From: Dryomyza anilis | Taxonomy: Eukaryota > Arthropoda > Insecta > Diptera > Dryomyzidae | Direction: 5' to 3' | NCBI GenBank assembly: GCA_951804985.1 | Contig: OX638133.1 | Coordinates: 4,298,501 to 4,362,500, forward strand | DNA length: 64,000 nt | Shown here: positions 11,952 through 23,900 of the stretch, piece by piece | Layout: each line of letters starts with the position of its first letter | Position numbering within the stretch: the stretch's first letter is position 1 | Notes under the pieces: model-generated | The model's input: only the letters and a program-made list of their open reading frames with translations | What the model was told of the DNA's origin: nothing | Databases searched by the model: none | Position numbers and translations under genes: made by a program

Positions 11952-14900
11952 CTAAAGGGCAAATGTAAAATAACAAAAATGTAAAAAATATATAAATTAA
12001 AAATACATAAGAATTATTATAAAACTAATAAAATGAAAAATTATGAAAAATTACAAAATAAGTAGTAATATATAAATTATAAAAACTTAAATTAAAGATT
12101 GTCTTAAAATATTTATAAAAAATCGTTGTAAAATTATTTCAATAAAAAAAATTTAAATTTTACTAAATCATTTATAAAAATCTTTATAACTCTGAATGTA
12201 GTGCGATTTATTGAATTTCATTTCAATCAAATTTATTAATTAATTAAGTAATATTTATACCAGGAACCGCAAAGAACCAGAATCGGAACTGATATCGGAA
12301 CCGGTTCGTTTTTTGATACCGAAATCAGAATCGGAACCCATATAATTTTTGTAGTTGAAACCAAAACAGGAACCGATATTCTAATGAGTTTTAGTCACTG
12401 GCAGGGACCACAAAGAACGGGAACCTTTTCGATTTTTAGAAATTGGAACCGTTATTTGAAAAAAATATCTAACCGGAATCGAAACCGCTATTTTAAAAAT
12501 CTGGAAACCAGAACAGTATCCGATATTTTAATGAGTTTTGTCCCTGACAGGGACCACAAAGAACTGGAACTGTTTCGATTTTTAGAACCGGAATCGGAAC
12601 CGTTATTTAAAAAATGTGTTTAACAGGAACCGGAATCGGAACCGCTATTTTAAAAATCTTGGAAACAGAACAGGAACCGATATTCCAAAGGGTTTTAGTC
12701 CCTGAGAGGGACCACAAAGAACAGGAACCGTTTCGATTTTTAGAAATTGGAACCGTTATTTAAAAAATGTGTCTAACCGGAACCGGAATCGGGATCGCTA
12801 GTTAAAAATCTTGGAACCTGAACATGAACTGATATACCAGGCATCGCAAAGAACAAGAATCGAAACCGATATCGGAACCGGTTCGTTTTTTGATACTGGA
12901 ATCAAAATCGGAACACATATAGTTTTTGTGGTTGAAACCAGAACAGTTACCGATATTCTAATAAGTTTTAATCCCTGGCAGGGACCACAAAGAACTGAAA
13001 CTGTTTTGATTTTTAGAATCGAAACCGTTATTTAAAAAATGTGTATAAAAGGAACCGGAATCGGAACCGCTATTTTAAATATCTTGGAACCAGAACCGGA
13101 ACCGATATTCCAAAGGATTTTAATCTCTAAGAGGGATCACAAAGAATCGAAATCGTTTCGATTTTTAGAAATTGGAACCGTTATTTAAAAAATGTGTCTA
13201 ACCGGAAGCGGAAGCGCTATTTTAAAAAACCGATATTCCAAATAGTTTTAGTCCATGATTAAAACAAAAATCTTTAGTAATTTATCCAGTTTCAATTCTA
13301 CAATGACAATAGAAAAATAATATAAAAAACCCACTTATAAATGATTTTTTCACGATCCGCCCAGGGCCAGCAACGCTCCAATTTGTCCAGCTGCAATTGA
13401 AAAAACATTTAAAAAATTTAATTGAAAACTAAACAAACCAAATTGAGACCTTCTGCTGTTTCTCTGGCAACTGTAGTGCTGACGGCATTGCTTGCTCCAA
13501 CACTTCCGGTGCCACTTCATCGTTCAAACGAAGCTTTGGCACATTGCGTAGGTTCCACGTGTAGGTGGTGCATAGAAAATCTTTCGCATTTACAGCGTCA
13601 TCTTCTTCCTCATCGCTGGTCACCTTCTCCAAGTTATCCACTGATGCTGCCAAGTGTGATTCATAATTATAGGCATCATCAGCAATGTCATCATCAATAT
13701 CATCTTCATCAACATCGTCTTCATCAGCATCATCCACATCGTCGGAAGAGTCTACTGCTTCGTTTTCCAAGTAGTTTGTCTCCGATGCATAATCGGATTC
13801 TGGTGTAATTTCCTTGACCTTGACTACTTTTTTCTCATACTTCAAATGTTTCGGTGCATCGTAGTCGTCGGCCTCCTCCTCTTCTTCCTCATCGGCAACA
13901 TCACTCAATTCATAGTCGTGCGCATCCTCGTCGTACGAATATTTGCGCGGCGGCTGACGAAGCGTCCACCGTTGCAGCTCGGTCGCATCTGTCGGCATTA
14001 AACGATCAAAAGTCTGCGAGACGGTGGCCAGTGTGGACGAGAGTATTTTCGGAATCTCTGCTATTTCGGAGAGCTTCCGCTGCATATCGCGCAGCCGCTG
14101 CTCGATGGAAGCTGTACGCAAAATTTGCAGGCAATGCAAGGGTTAAAGCAACATTTTTAAAATAAAAACCATTTTATACAATAAAGAGCGTGAAATTTTT
14201 ATTTTTAATATTTACAAAATTTTGACACACAAATTATACAAATTATGGTGGAACTAAGAATACAAAAAATTAATAAATAAAATTAATTGAGCAAAAGTGT
14301 GTGCATTGCATAGCCAAGGGTTAAGCGCTAAAAAAGGAACTTTTTTTTTATATAAATTTAAATTTTTCATAAATTTTTATATAGTTTAATTCTTCGCTTT
14401 GGAAGCACTGGGCAACGCCATGAGCATGTCTTCGATAGTGCGATTCTTAAGCTCCGAATTGTCACCGACTTCGTTGAAGAAACGACGTATGTTGCGTATG
14501 ATGCGATGATGTGGCAACTCCTGCGGCTCCAAGTGATTTTTATTTTTTGTTTTTTTATATATATTATTTGTAGAATTAAAATGTGTAGTGGGAGTGGAGA
14601 TAAAAGAAAATTGTGTTAATAAAATTGGACGCTGTTGTTGGCATTATTGAAAAATTAAAAAAAGTATAGCATATTTTAAATAATTCCCGATAGCTTAACT
14701 TCGTATAAAATAAAATCATACAAAAAATAAAATATAAAAAAATATAAATTAAGAATTACACCACTAAAATAACACCGGATAATTTACAAAATATTCTTCG
14801 GAAGAATTTTATGGTGTTAAAATCCTTATTAAAAAAATATCCTAACGTATCTAAAAAAAATGCTTTACGAATAAAATAAAATCAAATTAAATAAAATAAA

Positions 14901-17900
14901 AGAAATAAGTCTTCAAAAATAAAATTACCAATATAGAAAAATTTTAATTTTTGAAGGAAATAAAGTGAAACATATAAATTGATAATCTCCAAAAAATATA
15001 ATTTTTTAAAATTGCAGAAATAAACCCCTAATAAAATAACACCCTATGAATAAAATATACTAAAAATAATGGAACATTCAAAAAATCATCTATGCAAATA
15101 AATCTCAATGCTAAAAAATAAATTGATCTCCACAAAGTTTTTCCGACATAATAACCTCGAATGAAATACGATATATCGAAAAAAATTTCGAAATCTAAAA
15201 ATGTTGAAATTTAAAAATGTCTAAATTTTAAAAGAAAACAGAAACAATTTTTGGCCAAATCAAAAATCATGGTTTCAGCGCATTTTATTTCTCTACTTTT
15301 TCGTCTTCACTATTTTTGGATTCAATATTTTAATTTTCGAATTATCGTGTCAAATATGTAATAAATAACACATAAAATGAAGAACACAGATTTAAATACT
15401 TCCTTAAAAAAAATCTCAATATACACAAAATTTAAATTGGCAACAAGAAATACAATAAAATAATACATGAAAACTTTATACTCAGCAAAAATCAAAAAAA
15501 TTTTAAAACCAAAAAGATATAAACCCGTATAACATAACACCAAATGAAAAACAATACAATAAAAATAGCATATATCCTAAAACAAATTACAAAATGTTTT
15601 TGAATGTAATTTTTCGTCAAATATAGAGTGCCAAAATCGTAAGTGGTTTTGTTGGATATTTCTAGCCACAAAAGGCAAAACCAAAAGGGCGAATTTGAAA
15701 AATTAAAAATCGTGTTATGCCAAAAGGGCGAATCTTTTCGTTTTTTTACCGTTACTTTTGACTGGTACAAGATAAAATAATTGTGTAAAGACATGAATTG
15801 TTTGTTTTGAAAGCACCTATCGACTGGTATTATTATTTAAAAATAATTTTCTTGAAAATACATAACAAATATTCAAAAAAATATTTTTAAATAATGATGC
15901 CAATTAATAGATGCTTTAAAAATAAATAATTAATTGCTTAACATCCCTACTTTATCTTGTAGAAATAAAAAGTTATGGTAAAAAAACAAAAAGATTCGCC
16001 TTTTGGCATGACAAAGTTTTCAATTTTTCCAATTTTGTTATTTGCAAGCGATAACTTTTTATTGGTACAAGATAAAATAGTGGAGTAAAGGCATTAGTTG
16101 TTTATTTTTAATGGACCATCGATTGGCATCATTATTTACCAAACATTTATCTTGCTAATAAAAAAAACAAACAATTAATGCCTTACATCACTATTTTATA
16201 TTGTCACTATTTTATCTTGTACCCATGAAAAGTTCCGGCGTCCGCAGACCAGAGGTAGCACGCTGAACTTGCATTCTAAAGGTCTCGGGTTCGAATCCCG
16301 GCTTGGGCATGCGCGTTCGTGGTGATATTAACCACAAAATTGTAGGGAATAGATTTTACAGTACAGTGGATATAGTCTGTATGAGTGCTGTGGATCTTAG
16401 TAGATATTCCAAAAAAAAAAAAACAAACAAAAAAACCATGAAAAGTTATGGCAAAAAAGCCAAACATATTTTCGTTTTGATCAGGAAATAGCCACACAAA
16501 ATCCGTATTTATAATTCAGTAAATTGTCCAAATCAAAAGATTTTTTTACATACGTTATGCTAATTGATGAATGAACCAAAATTATAAAAAAAAAATATAT
16601 ATATTTTTTACTAATTTTTAAAGCAATTCAAACTTTGTAATTGCATTTTCCAACATTTTTAAAAATGCATATTCGCCTCTTTGGCATGTCAGTGACGATA
16701 TGACAGATCAACATGTTCTCATTAATTCAAAACTAATACTGTGCTCAACGAATAAGAATTGTATAGAGATTTTTGTAAAGCCATAATTGATATATTTTAA
16801 ATGTGACTTTTACTGCCACAACGACTTTACTTAGTTTATTTTGGAATTCATTTTATCTTATACAATTTTTCTCATAGAAATGATTTTGTCAAATTTAATA
16901 ATTTTGCTATTGATATTTCTGGCATTTAAAAATCTTCCTAATGTTAAGTACTTATTTAATTTATTTATAGAAATATAAAGTAACATTTTTGAATTCTGGC
17001 TTTGGTAAAATTGAAAACTATATTTCACAAGTACCTAATTTTTAACAGACATTGATAAAAAATAAGAAGAAACTATTGTATCAACTTTGTTCTCATTCCA
17101 ATTGAATTTTGTAAATAAATTTATATTTCAAATTTCGTCGTTGTAGAACGAAAAGTCACAAAATATATTTTCAAAATGCCAAATATTCATTTCCAAAAAT
17201 CTGTATATATCTGTCAATTTTTAATCAATGATCTTAATTTTTTTATCACATAATAAGAAAATGTATATCTATTAACTGACATTTCAACTTTAAAAATACA
17301 TCAAGTACTTTTTATAATATTAATCGACAAACTCGAAATTTATGTTTTTCATAAAAATGTATTTGGTGACCATTCGTTCTACAACGACCATATTTTAAAT
17401 TCATTTATTCAAGGAGACATATCGAAAATACATATTTTCTCAAACTTAATATTCTCAAACTAATATTTTGTTCGAAAATAAATTTACTTCAGAACTAAAT
17501 CTTTATTCGGTAGTATATATTCATTCCAGATAGAGCTAAATACAAAACATATATTTTCGCATATTTGAAAATATTTTGGAAATTAAAATTAAAACAAAAA
17601 TTTGAATCAAATATAAATTTCAATCAAATTTTATTACGGAATAAATTGAAATTCACTGAAATTTGGAGCATGTCCGATTATAATTAGACTTTTTTTTAGT
17701 AAATATGAATAAAATGCATCTATTTTCTTAAAAATAAATAATATTTAAATTCGCATATTCAATTTTTGCACTATTGATCTCATAATCTGTACCGTCATCT
17801 CTACCAATTTTGTAAAAAACTTAAAAAGAAATTTCCAAATACTATAGTATAAAAACTAACTTATACTACTACGTATTACTTGTACTACAACTACCATTAG

Positions 17901-20900
17901 CTAATCAAAAAACCTCAAATTTTACCAGGTTTCATATTTAATTATTTAGCACTGTCAAAATTTCTTCAGTCAGCACTTTTAAAATTTCCACATATGCTCT
18001 ACTCAGTCTAACCTTATTAATAACTCAATATAATCTAAATCGACATCCATAACCGTTGTTTCCCCCTGGCACAACGACGCCTTAACCTGCTGCTGAACTT
18101 AACTACATCGTAAAACCTGATATGATGTTGCCAATTTTTCCAATTAAATGAAGTAGAAAAACAAATACCAAAAAAGAAAATTCAAAAAAAAAAAAAAAAG
18201 TAAACTAAAAACTTAAAACCGAAAATCAAAAGTATCATCACCTCTTCCTCCTCGTCTGAGGACTCGTCCTCGCTCAATTCAATAACAACCTCGTTGCCCT
18301 CCTCATCGATTTCGGTTTTGGTTTTCTTTTTCTTTGGTTTTGGTGGCTCAGGAGGTTCTTGCCACATAATTGGATGCCAACAACGGGATCCAAGCAATGG
18401 GGTTGGGGTGAATTCTACAACGAAAGAACGAAAAATAAAACCAAAAAAAAAATGAAGCCTTTGTTATAACATGTATGCAGTGCACACTACATATAAAGAA
18501 AGAAGGGGAGCGGAGGGTCCAGTAAGAGTTTACAAATGGTGCAGGACAGGACAGGACATATGGGAGACAAAGACAGACACTGGCAAAAGGTGATTCAACA
18601 TGCGGACAAACAACAAATTAAAAAATAAAACACAGTGGAGGTTTTTCTTTGCATAAGTAATCAGCTAAATACCTTTAGGCGGCGGCATCGGCTTTGGCAC
18701 ACGCAGCACAATTGCCTTCTCCTCGCCGGGCTCATAGCCGTCCAATTGCTGCATGTCGTCGTCCATGCTGCAAGATAAGAGGGTTTTGTAGAAAAAAACA
18801 ACTTTTACCTCCAAAGGTTACCATTTTTGCTTTTACCTCTTAACAAGGAAAAATATCTTTTTGCCGCTTGCGTCGATTTTCTCGTGGGCCTGGGCAAGCG
18901 TCAGCTGCGTTGCGTCCTCCTCGTTTATTTCGAGAATGATGTCGCCCAAACGAATGCCGCCTTTATCAGCCAAGCCGTCAGGCGTAACCTAAATGTGAGA
19001 GATAGCAAAAAAAAATGAAGTCTTTAGTGAAATATTAAAAAAATAATTATAATAAACAAATATATTTTATATTAATATAATTTAAACAATTTTTTAATGA
19101 AATTTTTAATAATTTTATATATCGCACTGATACACAAAATCCACTTTGATATTTTGCAACGAATATTTGTATAAAAAAAACATATATCTTAATATAAAAA
19201 GGTTTTGTAGTCATTAAAAACTCACAAACCGAGCGTACTCATATTCAAACGAATTGTGGCCAACATCGTTGTCATCGGGAATTACATGATCGGGGCGTAC
19301 ATCTGAAAAGCACCCAGTTTGACGTGGAATGTATGATATATACAAAATAAATGGTAGAACCGCAGTTTACCGGTCACGTGACACAAATTTTTAAAAAATT
19401 CCACGCCCCTTTAATCATAAAATATAAGTTCAATCAATTTTAGTAGCTCACACCCTGAAACACAAAAATCAGGCGTGGTAATACCTGGTTTTTCAAATGT
19501 ATTTAAAAGATTCTAACCTTAGAAAAAATGACACCTTCAGCAGCAATGAGACCTGCATATGCCACCAAAAAAATCAGCGCACTACAATCAAACAAAAAAA
19601 AAACACTTTTTAGAAAACTTTATTTTCCAAAATATGGTATAGAAAAAAAAGGGCATGCCACACTCTTTAAGTGAATAGGCGGATGGCGAACACAAATCCA
19701 GACTCAAGGAAAGAGTGGCCCCCTGAAGAGGTTCCATGAATTATATGTCTGAATGGTGGGCTGAAACTATGAAATTCCTTTCAGAGAGCAAGGTGGTTCA
19801 CAGAGGTTACATCAATTATATGTCCGAATAGTGACCTTTCTGAGCGGTTCGCAGGGGTTAGCTATTATAGGTCTGTTCGCGCCGCGAATGTAAATTTAAT
19901 ATCATCTGTTGTGAACGCCGCATTATACCAACATAAGGCGAATCATTAGAGTGGTTGGCAACTCTGCCCAAAAAGTCTCCAACGCATGACAGGCACACGC
20001 ATACACTCGCATGGATGAGCGAAAGAACAAACGTCAAAGGTGACATTTGCCTTGTGGTGCGATTGGACACTCATTTCGCTTTTAACAGCTGCAGCAGCAC
20101 AACGTTAATTTTCTGATCGACATAACAGCTCTTTAAATTACTTAAAACTTAAAATTAATAAATATTTTAAAGTAAACTTAAAACAAGCACGTGTTTTTAT
20201 TGAACTTTTACATTGTCTCAAAAAAAGACAAAGTAGTGTCTCAAGGAGACAAATCATTTTTACATTGTTTCATCGGTGCCCATTGGCAACAACAACTGCA
20301 AAGCAGCGCAATGCAACGAAGCAGCCACCAACGTAATAGGCTCCAGCTAAGTAGCTGCAGCAACAAGTGAAGTCACCCGTGTAAAAAGTGGACAAGGTCC
20401 AAATAGTGAGCTAACGCCTTCCGACACCCTTCTTAGTCAACTGGTCATGGCGATATCGATGATCACTGTTTTTATGGCTGCATCCGTCCATTCATGAATA
20501 GGGGGGTCACTTTTTATTTTTTTTTTTTTTGATAAATCCTTTTTTGTAAAACTAAGTATTCTAAAATTTGAGGTTTTTGGAATTTTAGGTGGGTGATTGT
20601 GGTGAATTTTTAGTACCACGTGAAGAAATCTCTCCTACTTAATATGGCAAATTTTTAAAAATTTTTGATCTTTTAATATATTTAAAAAAAACAGTTTTTT
20701 TGATATTTGGTAGGCATGCTTTTTGGGAGGACAAATCTAGATTGAACATATATTTTTTATTTTAAGATGCGGTGACCGATAAACTGCAGTTCTGCCCATT
20801 AAATTATTATTTTTTATTCATTTGTTATATAGATATGTTTTCCCCCATCTCTATAAATCTTTTGACAATAATTTGACTTCCATTTTCCGATCGAAATCGT

Positions 20901-23900
20901 GTGTTCCTCTATTAGGGTAGACATGATCAAGACATGTTGATAATTAAACTTGTTGGTTTATGAGATTTAAATATCAGTATCCGATCATGGCCCTAAAATA
21001 ATTTCAACCAGAGTTATTTAATATCGAAATGTTTACGATAAATATTCGTTTGCTGTAACGACTTCAAAAACATTAGCATTCTAGATAGGTGTATTGTATC
21101 ATTTATATTTTTTATATAAACTACTTTATATTTAATCAATATATCTTATTCCAAAATTTTGAAATATTTATGTTTTTTTTTTTTATGAAACTTTATTTTA
21201 GTTTTGCATTTTTCACTATTTTCATTTATATATATTTTGAATTTGTAGATTTTTTTTAAGTATTTCTAAAGTCACAAAAATAGCTGTTTTCTAATTTTTT
21301 AATTTAAAAGTTTCAATTACACTTTCATGAGTGAAATTTAAATTTTATTAATTAATTATTTTTATTTCAATCATGTTATATCCTTTTAATGAAAATGTCC
21401 ACTTTTTAAGTAATTCCACAAATTTCGGCAATATTTGAATATTGCTCTAAAATAATAAAACTCTAACCGAAAATTATTTGACCAACAGACGTTCGTCTAG
21501 CAACAACCACTACGTCGCAAAACACAAAACATATTAAATATATTGTAACATCCTACAAAATGATCGTGCCACAAAATTTAAGAAAATCTACGCAGTTGAA
21601 ACAAAATAAACTAAAAAAAACATTTAAAAATATTTAACCCACTTATGACGTGCACCACATTTTAAATGCCGCACTGCGTCTCCAACACAGCGCCGTTTCA
21701 CAGTTAATCCATTGAGTCGTGTGCGTCCGACCCAATGTCCGACCCAATGTCCGACCCAACGTCTGTCTATTTAACCATCTATCATACGTTTCTTATTTCG
21801 CAAGAGACAGCAACAAATCTCTAAACAAAGTGTTTTCATTTTCATTTAAAATTTAATTTTCAGTTATTTCATAAATTTTCAGCAAATTTAAGTTTGGGTC
21901 TCATTGTTTGTGCATTAATTTGTGGCTGGTTTTTGTATTTATTTTTGGTTTTTTATTTTTTGAAATTTATTAAGAATTGCTATTGGCGCTGCGCCTGTCG
22001 TTCTTCCTATTGGGGCCAACAACGTCAGCAAACGTGCTGCCCCGAGGTACACTGTAAACACTTTCTCAAACAAACACTAAAGTGTTTGCAAGCTCATTTA
22101 TAGGAAATAATTGAAGTGTTTCCCACAAATGATCAGTAGTGCTTCCCACAATTAATTGTAGTGTTTCCCACAAACACGAAAAGTGCTACGCACAAACACA
22201 AAAATTGTTTCCCACAAATATTTGAAGTGTTTCCCATAAACATGAAAAGTGTTTCCCACAAACACGAAAAGTTTTTCCCACAAATATTTCTAAATTTGGT
22301 AGTGTTTGTCAATAATACTTGTAGTGTTTCCGGCAAATATTTGTAGTGTTCGCCAAAGTCAGCCAAAGCAAACACTTAGCGTTTGCCTCAAAAAAATATC
22401 ATGTATTTATTACTTATCTTAAACACTTTTATTATTTACTAGTAACAAATGAGTGTTTGGGAGTAATAATTGAAGTGACTTTTATAAAGTCATCGTGGTA
22501 AACATTTTAAATGTTTTTAAAAAATTAAATATTGTTTTGTTCAAAACACTAGAATTGTGTAATTGTTTGCAATAAGCCATTATTATTTACGACTAACAAT
22601 AAGTACAAGCATATTGGCAGCCAATATGTATTAACCAGAAGTAACCGATAGCTTCCCACAAGTATTTTATAGACATTCCTTTTTTAGAGTTTCATTTATA
22701 TGATTTACAAAATATAAATGAAAAGAATTAATTAAATATATGATTTATATTCATTATATTAAAAAAATCTACATCAATACAATGAATAATTCATAATTGA
22801 TATGTACAACATTTTTTCGCTGTGTAGTTGTTGTTGCACAGCCAAGAAGTGCTGTGTCTTTCCGTATACAACCCAGTCTATATGTCTTTGGGTTGTTTTC
22901 GTGCATCTGTACATCCGTTATTTGTTGTACGTCTGTCATAATAATTTCTGCTATTTGAGTATTTTACGTCGCACAATGGAAGAAATACTTAAAATATTTG
23001 TTTATTTATATATTTACTCAATTATTTATTTATTAAATATTTCATTTATTCAGTACTTTATAACTTATAAATAATACAAACCAAAATAAAAAAAAAACGT
23101 TTAAGAAATGAACTTCGGTCGGGCCTGACTATGGAAAACCCTACAATCATGAATTCCAATGCTATTTTGTCGAAAATGAATTATAATATTTACGAAAACT
23201 ATATTTTGTATATTTGAATTATTAAAGGTTTCTTAAGAACTAAATTTAAAAGTATTCTATGGGATTTCGAACTTAGCCTTACTTATTGACTAAAATATAT
23301 TTGTATTAAATTTCATTCGATTTAATCTAATACATTTTGATTTATAGTGTTTACAGACGGATATACTAAATGTGATGCTTATAAAGAATACTTTTCTATA
23401 TCGTCGTTGTAGAAGTAAAACTCACCAAAAATATTTGTCAAAAAAAAACAAATATTATATCATCTAAAAAGTGGGTAGCTCAAGGTTAGTGCGTTGAACT
23501 GCGAGCCAAAAGGTCTCAGGTTCAAGTCTGGACTGGGGCTAACAACATCTTTTCATAGAAACATTTTTCTATACCGCGCTACCTCTCAGCAGTAAATGGC
23601 AAACCTACGAGAGTAAAACCATTCCTATGAAAAGCTCTCACCCGCCGTTTGGATTCGGCAATAAACTGTAGGACCCACAACTTTGGGTACAAGTATCGGC
23701 CTAACTTCTTATAAAACTGTAAGGCCAAAAACTGTAGGGCCAAACTATAATTATTTAAAAAGAGTTGTTAAATTGTACTTTTAAATCGATGAAATATAAA
23801 GTATATTCCTCCAAATGTTTATAAAAATATTCCCAAAAATTTTATAAACCCTATGTAGGGTATAAACATAATGTATACGATTTAGTAAAATTCATCTGCA

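Noticed and set aside
13422..14165. His/Arg-rich + strand frames opposite Zasp66-like exon 6
   Set aside because: Shadows of the acidic exon, whose splice phases fit its neighbours.
16235..16310. Genuine tRNA gene at the pol III boxes
   Set aside because: B box is perfect but no acceptor stem or cloverleaf closes, and the unit has a long non-tRNA body, A tail and target duplication: a SINE.
18010..18115. Possible extra Zasp66-like exon (VKASLCQGETTVMDVDLDY between AG and GT)
   Set aside because: It would leave phase 2, whereas exon 5 needs phase 0; the neighbouring exons join without it.
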